A DNA stretch of 38,502 nt from Myxococcota bacterium (GTDB taxonomy: Bacteria > Myxococcota_A > UBA796 > CAJQPC01): positions 1-38,502 of the forward strand of contig JAKLKD010000033.1 of assembly GCA_023150845.1 (NCBI GenBank), in the 5' to 3' direction. Below, in pieces: positions 27,139 through 34,605 of the stretch; within the stretch, counting starts at the first letter, position 1, and every line of letters begins with the position of its first letter. The translations under genes and the position numbers were made by a program. A model generated the notes under the pieces. It ran no database searches and was not told the DNA's origin. It saw only the letters and a program-made list of their open reading frames with translations.

Positions 27139-28824
27139 TCACTCACCCCAGAGGTTCAGATCAAGGTCGGGGAAGATATCGTCGCACGCGCGGGCCTCGT
27201 TGAGCACCGCGAGGTCGGTGTCGGACAGGATCTCGCCCTTCGCGACGGTCTGGGCCATGTCGCAGAGGCGGTCAAAGCGGGTGGCGTGGCCCGAGAAGCG
27301 CTTGATGCCGTAGTCGGGCGCGCCTTTGGTCGTGATCACGAAGGGCCAGTCCGAGGCCTGGAGCAGCAGCAGCTCGCGCGCGGCGTCCTTGAGCAGCGCC
27401 TCGAGCTCGCCGCCCTCACGCCAGGGCAAGGTCAAGCACAGCTCACCGAAGCGGCTCTCGGCCTGGTAGATGACCTCCCACATCCACTTGAGGTCGTCGT
27501 TGAGCCACACGCGGTGGTCACCCCCCGCGCCCCAGGAGCCCTCGGGGAACCAGGCGACCTTGTCCGCGGGCTGGGCGCCGAGCTGCTCCGAGGCCGTGCG
27601 CACGTTGACCTCGGCGTCGGCGTTCAGGGTCAACATCACGTCGCGCAAGAAGATCGGGCCCTCGTGCCACCAGTGGCCGAAGAGCTCGGCGTCGAAGGGC
27701 GCCACGACGACGCCCTCCCGGCCGTGGCGCTCGTGGTGCTGGCGCAAGATGCCGCGCACGACGGAGCAGAAGTGCTGGGCGTGGGAGAACACCGCGCCGG
27801 GCACGTCCTCGGGGCTGTAACGCTCCTTCTCGCCCAGGCCCGCCCGGGCGCTCGTGACCTTCCAGTAGCGCAGGCCGTCGACGCCGTGCTTCTTGTGGAA
27901 CTCGAGGTAGCGGCCGTCCGCGGGGTAACCCACCTGGCCCGACCACACCTGCTCGCTCACCTCGGGGTGGCGGCCGAAGACGCTGAGGTCGGTGTCGGTG
28001 CCGTCCGTCGAGGCGATGTGCGGCTCCAAGACCGAGCGCCACACCCGGCCCACATCCCAGGCCGCCTGATCCCAGCCCACCTTGAGGTAGCCGTCCGCCG
28101 TGCGGATGCCTTCAGAGCGTGCGCCGCGGAAGAGGTGGGCGTCGAGGATGGTGAACTTCACGCCCTCCCGGGCGAGGTGCTGGTCGGTGCCCAGCCGCAC
28201 CCGCGACGGCGTCGTGCCCACGGGGGGGTTCCAGGGCCCGCCGGGGCGGTAGGCGCACTCCGGCAGCCAGTAGCCCGTGGGGCGGCGGCCCAGCACCCGC
28301 TCGCTCGTGCGCAGGCCCATGCGGAGCTGGGCGCGGATCGACGAGTCCTGGAGCAAGAGCGGGGTGTAGCCGTGGGTGGCGCTTGAGGAGATGAGCTCGA
28401 TCTGCCCGTCGGACCAGAGCTGGGAGAAGGCGCCGGGGATGTCGCCCTGGATGGCGTCGAAGAGGGTGTTGAGCTGCTCGAAGCGGTCGGCCCAGCGCCG
28501 GGCCAGCGAGACGAGGTGGCCGTCTCCCCAAGACTCAAACTCTTGCTCGTCGCGGTGGGCGCGCTCCTCCCGCTCGGCGAGCCAGACGGGGAAACGCTCC
28601 TTGAAGTAGGGGTGCGAGAGCTGCTCCAGCAGGACCGGCGTGAGGCCCAGGGTGATGGGGCAGCGGCCCCCGGCGGCGCGGCAGGACTCGATGACCTCCA
28701 GGAGCGGGAGGTAGGTCTCGGCGGCGGCCTCAAACACCCAGTGGTCCCCATGCGGCCAGCGCCCGTGCTTGAGGACGTAGGGCACATGGCCATGAAGGAC
28801 GAGGACGAAGCTGCCGATGGCCAT
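27139..28824 (-). CDS. GH57 1,4-alpha-glucan branching enzyme
   Basis: This is a 561-residue cytoplasmic enzyme that makes alpha-1,6 branches in glycogen. It has the GH57 opening (FVLVLHGHVPYV), nucleophile Glu189 (YWLPECAYRP) and acid/base Asp378 (APFDAELFGHWWHEG). The WLPECAY and FGHWW motifs and the C-terminal domain are those of the branching-enzyme subfamily rather than amylases. The length fits (~530-560). The start is ATG 28824. It lies between the GH57 amylase-family gene and the galT-like gene, 50 bases before the latter. Confidence 0.92.
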   Translation of the reverse strand: MAIGSFVLVLHGHVPYVLKHGRWPHGDHWVFEAAAETYLPLLEVIESCRAAGGRCPITLGLTPVLLEQLSHPYFKERFPVWLAEREERAHRDEQEFESWGDGHLVSLARRWADRFEQLNTLFDAIQGDIPGAFSQLWSDGQIELISSSATHGYTPLLLQDSSIRAQLRMGLRTSERVLGRRPTGYWLPECAYRPGGPWNPPVGTTPSRVRLGTDQHLAREGVKFTILDAHLFRGARSEGIRTADGYLKVGWDQAAWDVGRVWRSVLEPHIASTDGTDTDLSVFGRHPEVSEQVWSGQVGYPADGRYLEFHKKHGVDGLRYWKVTSARAGLGEKERYSPEDVPGAVFSHAQHFCSVVRGILRQHHERHGREGVVVAPFDAELFGHWWHEGPIFLRDVMLTLNADAEVNVRTASEQLGAQPADKVAWFPEGSWGAGGDHRVWLNDDLKWMWEVIYQAESRFGELCLTLPWREGGELEALLKDAARELLLLQASDWPFVITTKGAPDYGIKRFSGHATRFDRLCDMAQTVAKGEILSDTDLAVLNEARACDDIFPDLDLNLWGE

Positions 28825-28908
28825 CAGATCACCCGCGGATTGTGCAGAGCATGGCTGACCGCCGAGCGCGGCTTTCGGCACAGCCACGGCGCGCCTGCGC
28901 GGCGATGA

Positions 28909-30894
28909 TCACACCCACCAGTCCGTCTCCTCGTGCAGGTGCACCGGCACGTCGCCGTCTTGGGGGTACCGCGCGACCTCGACGCCGTCGCGGATGAGCG
29001 CGACGTGCAGGCTCCCCCGGAAGTCCGGCGGCAACAACAAGCTCAGCTCGGTACACAGCTCCCCGGCGACGAGGCCGTCCGAGCGGCTGCCCTCGTCGGT
29101 GTAGGGCCAGCGCAGCGTGCGCGTCTCGGGCCCGCCCATGAGCACGAGCTGCCACTCCGTCCCCGGGCGCTCCGGCGGCAAGGGGCGGCGGTGGTCGAGG
29201 CGCACGTGGAGCAGGTTGTCGTCGAGGCCCCAGGCGATGCCCTGGAGGTGCCCCGCGCTGAGGCTCATCGCCCCGCCGGGCCGGGCGCAGTCGGCGTAGC
29301 CCGCGCCCACCCACTCAAAGAACAGCCTGCGCGCGCCGTCCACCCGGGGGCGGATCGCCCGGGTCGGCAGCTTGAGCCCCGGCGGCGGCGTCGTGAGCGC
29401 CTTCACCGGCACCGAGAGCGCGTCGGGCGGCGTCTGGCCCAGGGCCCGGTAGGCCGCGGCGAGCTGGCCACGGAAGAGGCGGTCGAAGTCCAAAGCGAAG
29501 GGGGTGTCGAACTCCCGGCCATACCACCAGAACCAGTCCGAGCCTTCAGCGGCGTAGATGTGCTCCAGGGCGTCCGGGGGGTCTCCGGCGGCGGCCACGG
29601 CCTCCCGGGCCTTGGCGAGGAGCGCCCAGCCCCGGCGGTCCTCCTCGTCGCCGAACCAGATCGCCAGGTCCGAGTTCACCCAGCTCCCGGTGTGCAGCGC
29701 GTAGACCTTGCCCGCGACGGGCTCGGCGGCGGCCTCGGAGAAGCGCACCGGGCGCACCCGATCGCCGCGGTTCAGGGCCTCACACAGCCGCGTCAAGAAG
29801 GCCTCCCCGGCGTCGGCGAAGCTCTCCCAGGGGTTCTCGCCATCGAGCGCGATGGTGACGAGGCCGCCCCGGGCCTCACAGGCCGAGAGCAAGGCGTCCA
29901 CGGCGTCTTTGGCCGGGCGCCGGGCGTAACGGAAGCCGATGTCGTCGGAGATCGAGCGGTCGCGGAAGAAGCCCACGACCCCCTCGCCGAGATCCCACGG
30001 CGCGCCCACCGTCGAGAAGTCGCGCTCGGAGCGCAGGAGGTTGCCCTCGTCGCTCACGAGCCAGCGGAAGCCTGCCCTCGCGGCGAGCTCGGGCAGCTCA
30101 TGGCAGATCGCGCCCTCCGGCGGCCAGAGGCCCACGACCGAGGCGCCCACGGCGCGCTCCACACGCTCCCGGCCCCGGATGAGCTGGGCCAAGGCGTCCT
30201 CGGGGCGCTGCACCCGGGGGATGTCCGGCGGGAGGTCGGGCAGGCAGCGCCGGGCGTTCTCGGTGTCGATGAGCAGCGGGAGGATCGGGTGGTAGTAGGG
30301 CGAGGCGGAGATCTCGGCCACGCCGCGCTGGGCCAAGGTCCGGTAGAGCGGCATCACCGAGCGCACGAGGCGCTCACAGGCCGCGAGCATCCCCTCCTTG
30401 TCGCCCTCGCTGAAGCCCGCGCCCTTCTGGCGCAGCTCCTTGAGGGCGGCCTCGTCCCGCGCGCCGCTCCAGCCCACCCAGGCCAAGGTGGACCAGACCT
30501 GAAGATCGCGGAGCTCGTTGACCCCGAAGGGCTCGCCACGATCCCGGCGCTCCTTGAGCCGCCGCGCCCCGGGCCAGGCGTCGAACATCGCCGGGTGACC
30601 CGCGATGAAGGTGCGGAGGATCTCCGCGCGCTCATGCTCGTTGAGATCCGCCGCGGGGCGCCGGGTGAGATCGAGGTGGCTGTCCCCTCCCCCGCCCGCG
30701 TACCAGTCGAGCTGATCGAGGAGCGACGGCACGAGGTTCACGGTCATCGGCGCGCCGCTCTCTAAGAGCGCCACGCCTACGTCGCGATAGCCCCGGAGCG
30801 CGTGCAGGCGCGTCCACGGCATCATCGGGCGTCCCGTCGCCGGATCGCGGTAGTCGGGCTGGTGGTGGTGCCACAGGATGGCTGCTCGGGTCAT
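28909..30894 (-). CDS. GH57 alpha-amylase/amylopullulanase-family glycosidase
   Basis: This is a 661-residue protein. The N-terminal GH57 barrel shows AILWHHHQPDY (5-15), nucleophile Glu260 (LWPPEGAIC) and catalytic Asp351 (IALDGENPWE). The C-terminal ~200 residues form a beta-rich module after a helical region. There is no signal peptide, so it acts inside the cell, probably trimming or transferring alpha-1,4-glucan chains (amylase or 4-alpha-glucanotransferase). It is the first gene of the minus-strand glycogen cluster. ATG 30894 has AAGG 5 bases upstream. It is divergent from the WD40-like gene across 122 bases. Confidence 0.9.
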   Translation of the reverse strand: MTRAAILWHHHQPDYRDPATGRPMMPWTRLHALRGYRDVGVALLESGAPMTVNLVPSLLDQLDWYAGGGGDSHLDLTRRPAADLNEHERAEILRTFIAGHPAMFDAWPGARRLKERRDRGEPFGVNELRDLQVWSTLAWVGWSGARDEAALKELRQKGAGFSEGDKEGMLAACERLVRSVMPLYRTLAQRGVAEISASPYYHPILPLLIDTENARRCLPDLPPDIPRVQRPEDALAQLIRGRERVERAVGASVVGLWPPEGAICHELPELAARAGFRWLVSDEGNLLRSERDFSTVGAPWDLGEGVVGFFRDRSISDDIGFRYARRPAKDAVDALLSACEARGGLVTIALDGENPWESFADAGEAFLTRLCEALNRGDRVRPVRFSEAAAEPVAGKVYALHTGSWVNSDLAIWFGDEEDRRGWALLAKAREAVAAAGDPPDALEHIYAAEGSDWFWWYGREFDTPFALDFDRLFRGQLAAAYRALGQTPPDALSVPVKALTTPPPGLKLPTRAIRPRVDGARRLFFEWVGAGYADCARPGGAMSLSAGHLQGIAWGLDDNLLHVRLDHRRPLPPERPGTEWQLVLMGGPETRTLRWPYTDEGSRSDGLVAGELCTELSLLLPPDFRGSLHVALIRDGVEVARYPQDGDVPVHLHEETDWWV

Positions 30895-31016
30895 CCGGGC
30901 CTTCGTGATCCTCGCGGGGGCGCCAGGGCGGTTGTGGTGAGATACTACCCCGTGGGTGTATCCTCTGTCTGCTCCCCCGGCGGGCGCAGGCCGCTGACAG
31001 GGAGAGGAGATCGCGG

Positions 31017-32852
31017 ATGCCGTCGCTCGCTGACCAGTTCTGTCCCAACGTCCATGACGCGCCGATCACCGGGGCCGCCTACGATCCCCACAGCGGGGTC
31101 TGGGCCACGGCGGACGCCACGGGCGTCGTCGCCGTCACCCGGCGCAACGAGACCGCCCCGGGCCTCGTCTTCCACCCCGGCGCGTCGATCACGCACAGCA
31201 TCGGGCTCATCCGCGGCGGCGGCTACATCGCCGTGGGCGACGACGACGGCACCGTCGGTGTGTACCGCACCGACAACGGCCAGGCCGTCTTCTTGGAGCG
31301 TCGCGAGGGCGCCCGGGGCCGCGTGCGCGCCATGCGCGGCGTGGCGATCTCCCCTGAAGGCACACGGCTGGCGTCCATCGCCGTCGACGGCCTCGTGCGC
31401 CTCTGGGACATCCAGCGCGGCGACCGCGAGATCGCCTGGCAAGGCTTCGGCGGCATCACCGTCGAGTTTGACGCCCGGGGCGATCGCCTCTTGTGCATCG
31501 ACGGCAACGGCCAGCCCCGCCTGGTGGACCTCCGCACCCGCGAGGGCCTGCCCATGGACAAGATCCAGATGCCCGCGGACGAGGCCTACTTCTCTCGGGA
31601 CTACACCTACGTCGTGTGCTCGGGGCCTTCAGGCATCTCGCTCCTGCGTGTCATCGACGGCGTGCTCTGCGCGTCCTTCGCCACCCGCGGCGGCTCGGGC
31701 ATCGGCAACGTCGTGCTCTCCCCGGACGGCACCCAGGCCGCGGCGATCACCCGGCGCTCGGTGCACGTCTTCTCTTTGCCCGACCTCCAGCCCGTCGAGA
31801 GCCTCAAGCACGGCGCCCCGGACTCCTCGGGCGTCGGCCTCTGGAGCCACTCCGGGATTCAGGTGGGCGGCTCGGACGGCCTGCTCCACGGCCAGAACGA
31901 CGAGGGCGTGCCCCCGGTGATCACGGCGAGCGGCTTTGGGGCCTTCCGCGCCGCGACCCACACCGACCGCATCACGGTCTGGAAGGACGAGAACCGGGTC
32001 AACGTCATCGAGCCCAACGCCGGGGAGCTCGCCTGGAGCCGCATCGACCGCGACGGCCAGCTCGTGCTCGTGCAGCCGATGAAGGGCCCGCTGCTGGTCT
32101 ACAGCACCCGCAACGGCAAGAAGCTCTTTGACGGCGGCCAAGAGACGGTGAACGCCGTGGAGATCGCCGTGGGCGGCAGCGTCGTCGCCGCGCAGCTCGC
32201 CTCGGGCGGCGTGCGCTGGTGGGATCTCGCCCGCAACCAGGCCCTTGAGCTGCGCTGGCCCCGGGCCATGGCGCTCTCGGGCAGCGGCACCTGGCTCGGC
32301 GTCGTCACCCCCAAGGGCGCGGTGAAGATCCTCGACCCCGAGACCGGCCGCGACGCCGTCCACCCGCCGGTGCCCCTGGCGGAGACGCCGATCTCCCGCC
32401 TCGCCTTCGTGAACCGCCGCCCGGACCTCCTCGTGCTCGACAGCGACGGGGTGCTCGGCCACTACGACCTCAGCGAGGCCATCCGCGAGGGCCGCCCCGG
32501 CGAGGGCCGGGACGTGCTCGACTTTAAGGTGGAGATCGACCGCCTCTGGGGCATCACCGGCGGGCGCTACGCCGCCTTACGCCTGCCGTCCGACGACCGC
32601 TGCACCGTCCTGTTCGTGGACCTCCAGAACAACGACGTGGTGCATGAGGTGAACGACCTCCACCCCTTCGCGTGGGTAGACGCCGAGACGGGCTACATCT
32701 TGGAGCCCGCGCGCTCCGGGGCCATCATCGAGCGCAACATGGACGGCAGCGAGCGCCGAGTGCTGCGCAGCCTGCCCGGCGGGCAGTGGATCTCCTTCAA
32801 CCAGCGCGGCATCTTGGGCGCCTCGGACGGCGCGGGCGGGGCGATCCGCTGA
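31017..32852 (+). CDS. WD40-like beta-propeller protein
   Basis: This is a 611-residue cytoplasmic protein (no signal peptide or TM segment). WD40-type repeats run along the whole length, for example the units ending VDGLVRLWDIQRG, VRWWDLARN and VKILDPETG, and enough repeats exist for two propellers. It is a protein-interaction scaffold of unknown role. AGGAG lies 7 bases before ATG 31017. Its stop codon overlaps the start of the STAS-like gene, so the two products are made together. Confidence 0.82.
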   Translation: MPSLADQFCPNVHDAPITGAAYDPHSGVWATADATGVVAVTRRNETAPGLVFHPGASITHSIGLIRGGGYIAVGDDDGTVGVYRTDNGQAVFLERREGARGRVRAMRGVAISPEGTRLASIAVDGLVRLWDIQRGDREIAWQGFGGITVEFDARGDRLLCIDGNGQPRLVDLRTREGLPMDKIQMPADEAYFSRDYTYVVCSGPSGISLLRVIDGVLCASFATRGGSGIGNVVLSPDGTQAAAITRRSVHVFSLPDLQPVESLKHGAPDSSGVGLWSHSGIQVGGSDGLLHGQNDEGVPPVITASGFGAFRAATHTDRITVWKDENRVNVIEPNAGELAWSRIDRDGQLVLVQPMKGPLLVYSTRNGKKLFDGGQETVNAVEIAVGGSVVAAQLASGGVRWWDLARNQALELRWPRAMALSGSGTWLGVVTPKGAVKILDPETGRDAVHPPVPLAETPISRLAFVNRRPDLLVLDSDGVLGHYDLSEAIREGRPGEGRDVLDFKVEIDRLWGITGGRYAALRLPSDDRCTVLFVDLQNNDVVHEVNDLHPFAWVDAETGYILEPARSGAIIERNMDGSERRVLRSLPGGQWISFNQRGILGASDGAGGAIR

Positions 32853-33193
32853 CCGGCCTCACGCTCAGCCTCCTCCACGGCGTCGTGACCGTTGAGGGGG
32901 AGCTTCAGGCCGCCGAGGCCGAGCGGGGCTGGGCTGCGCTCGTGGCCTTCGCCGAGCCCGCCGCCGCCGCGGGGCCCCTGCGCCTCGACCTCACCCACCT
33001 GGAGCTCCCCGACGGCGTGAGCGTCGCCGCGGGGATCACCGCCCTGCGGGGCCTGCTCCGCCGCCACGGCGCGCTCACGCTCATCGGCGCGCCGCAGATG
33101 TTGGCCCACACCCTCTACAAGATCGGCGGCCTCGACGACCGCAGCCTGCGCCTGGAGGACGTGCGCGCCGATGAGCCCACCACCGCCAACTGA
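32849..33193 (+). CDS. STAS-like domain protein (start uncertain)
   Basis: This is a single-domain protein of ~114 residues. The pattern LLHGVVTVEGEL, then LRLDLTHLELPDG, ITALRGLLRRHGALTLIGAP and TLYKIGGLDD follows the strand-helix order of STAS domains (anti-anti-sigma factor fold). The usual DSxG phospho-site is not conserved (ELPDGVSV), so regulation by phosphorylation is unlikely. The first beta strand is kept only if translation begins at CTG 32849, which overlaps the preceding stop codon (CTGA); GTG 32885 is the alternative. It overlaps the next gene by 23 bases. Confidence 0.65.
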   Translation: MTGLTLSLLHGVVTVEGELQAAEAERGWAALVAFAEPAAAAGPLRLDLTHLELPDGVSVAAGITALRGLLRRHGALTLIGAPQMLAHTLYKIGGLDDRSLRLEDVRADEPTTAN

Positions 33194-33902
33194 GCCTCGG
33201 CGGCGCCCCTTCACCGGGCGGCGGCCGCCGAACGCCCGAGAGCGGGCGCTCATGGCCGAGCTCTTCGGCCCGTCCCTAGACCCCGACCGGGTGGTGATCT
33301 GGGTGGACGGCCCCCTCACCCTCTGGATCCCCAAGGTGATCCTCGGCACCCTCTACGTCCCCCGCCGCTGGGGTGGGCGGCCGATGCTCGACGACGACGG
33401 GGCCTTCTTGCCTGAGCGTGAGCACATCTTCGTGCACGAGTGTGTGCACCTCTGGCAGCACCAGCGCGGCGGCCGGGCCTACCTCGGCGAGAGCCTCGGC
33501 GCCCAGCTCGCGGCGGTGCTGCGCGGCGAGGGCCGCCAAGGCGCCTACCGCTGGGATCGGGCCTACAAGGCGGGCCTGGACTGGGCGCGCTGGAACCCCG
33601 AGCAGCAGGCCGCCGCCGTGGAGTGGTGGTTCATTTGCCGGGAGCGCCAGACCCAGCGGATCAGCGCTGAAGACGCCGCGATCTGGGCGGAGCGCCTCAC
33701 GCCCTTGCTGGACCACCTGCGCGCCGGGGAGGGCGCCCCGACGCGGAGCCCCTGGGGCGCGGCCTTGTTCGGGGGGTTCGCCGCCGGGCTGGGCGTGCTC
33801 GCGGCGCTCGTGTTGGGTGAGAGCCTCGCCGCGCCGGGGCTCACGCTCCTGGCGGCGCCGCTGGGGCTGGGGGCGATGGCGGGGCGCTGGGGGTGGGGGT
33901 GA
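33171..33902 (+). CDS. HExxH zinc-metalloprotease-like protein with C-terminal membrane segments
   Basis: This is a 243-residue protein. The motif VHECVHLWQHQRG holds His89-Glu90-x-x-His93, the zinc signature. Downstream NPEQQAAAVEWW (142-153) could supply the third ligand and resembles the EqQA motif of 'vgr-related' and DUF4157-type proteins. The last ~50 residues are hydrophobic (~195-235, one or two helices), so it is probably membrane-bound. The N-terminus is Pro/Arg-rich and has no signal peptide. It overlaps the STAS-like gene by 23 bases, forming a coupled three-gene unit with the WD40 protein. Its last 62 bases overlap the end of the opposing HNH gene. Substrate unknown. Confidence 0.75.
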   Translation: MSPPPPTEPRRRPFTGRRPPNARERALMAELFGPSLDPDRVVIWVDGPLTLWIPKVILGTLYVPRRWGGRPMLDDDGAFLPEREHIFVHECVHLWQHQRGGRAYLGESLGAQLAAVLRGEGRQGAYRWDRAYKAGLDWARWNPEQQAAAVEWWFICRERQTQRISAEDAAIWAERLTPLLDHLRAGEGAPTRSPWGAALFGGFAAGLGVLAALVLGESLAAPGLTLLAAPLGLGAMAGRWGWG

Positions 33903-34605
33903 CCTCGGGCGCGGCGGGGGCGGGCGCGGCCGGGGCGGGCGGGAAGATGCGGGCGCGGTCGGTGCCGTTGAACTCTTCAATGAGGCGCTCGACCATCTCG
34001 GCGTCATCACGAAACACCGTGAGCCAGATGGAGAAGAAGCCACACGCTTTGGCTTCTTTCAAGATCCTCCGCCGCACCAAGGGGGTTGGCTGTTCAAGAA
34101 GATCTTTCCGCGCGTCGTTCGCCTCATCCCAGGCCTGTGAACGCAGCTCCCATCGGCGGTCGCTCGCGGTCTTGATCTGCTCAGGCTTCAGTCCTGCGCC
34201 TGGCCGCTTGAGCAAACCCACCATCTCTGCCGTCATCTTGGCCTTGCTCAGCTCAGCCGGATCCTTGAGCTCCGCGATCGAGACCACGCCCCCTGCGCTG
34301 TAGACGAAGGCGTCTTGGGTGCGGTCACGATCAGGCCACAGGCGCGCTGCGACGTCGTCCTCTGTGCTCACGCTAATCAGCTTTGTGCTGTTACAGCTCG
34401 TGCACGCAAGCAGGAAGTTTGACCACTCCAGCTCAAGCGTCGGGTTCTTGTCCTTACAGCGAATGTGCTCGACGGCGAGGGTGGGTGCATGAACCTCACA
34501 GTAAGAGCAATAGTCCCCCATCCGCCTAAGCAGCACCGGGCGCGCGTGGGCGTACTCCGTCATGCTCAAGCCCTCGGGACAAGGGCCACGAATCACCGGC
34601 CTCAC
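33841..34605 (-). CDS. PtuB-like HNH endonuclease (Septu-type)
   Basis: This is a 254-residue nuclease. The N-terminus MRPVIRGPCP and the core match the HNH family that partners AAA ATPases (the PtuB/TIGR02646 type). YCSYCE carries Cys33 and Cys36, LAVEHI has His47, WSNFLLAC has Asn63, and Cys68 and Cys71 lie in ACTSCN. The paired CxxC motifs form a zinc site, with His and Asn near the scissile phosphate. A helical region follows, then an Ala/Pro-only tail (~222-254) encoded opposite the HExxH gene. GTG 34605 overlaps the ATPase stop codon (GTGA), so translation is coupled. The MRPVxRGP start supports it over ATG 34563. It is the predicted effector, cutting DNA when licensed by the ATPase. 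Confidence 0.88.
   Translation of the reverse strand: MRPVIRGPCPEGLSMTEYAHARPVLLRRMGDYCSYCEVHAPTLAVEHIRCKDKNPTLELEWSNFLLACTSCNSTKLISVSTEDDVAARLWPDRDRTQDAFVYSAGGVVSIAELKDPAELSKAKMTAEMVGLLKRPGAGLKPEQIKTASDRRWELRSQAWDEANDARKDLLEQPTPLVRRRILKEAKACGFFSIWLTVFRDDAEMVERLIEEFNGTDRARIFPPAPAAPAPAAPEVTPTPSAPPSPPAPAAPPGA

Noticed and set aside
27089-27142. N-terminal extension of the GalT-like protein from GTG 27142
   Set aside because: The extra 18 residues are low-complexity, whereas MSELRRCPIRG at 27088 matches the family start.
32672-32848. Upstream extension of the STAS-like frame into the WD40 gene
   Set aside because: The extension is Arg/His-rich shadow sequence of the WD40 frame; the STAS pattern begins only after 32849.
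34563-34605. ATG 34563 as the start of the HNH nuclease
   Set aside because: It has a passable GAGG site, but the upstream residues MRPVIRGPCP match the conserved beginning of this nuclease family, so GTG 34605 is kept.
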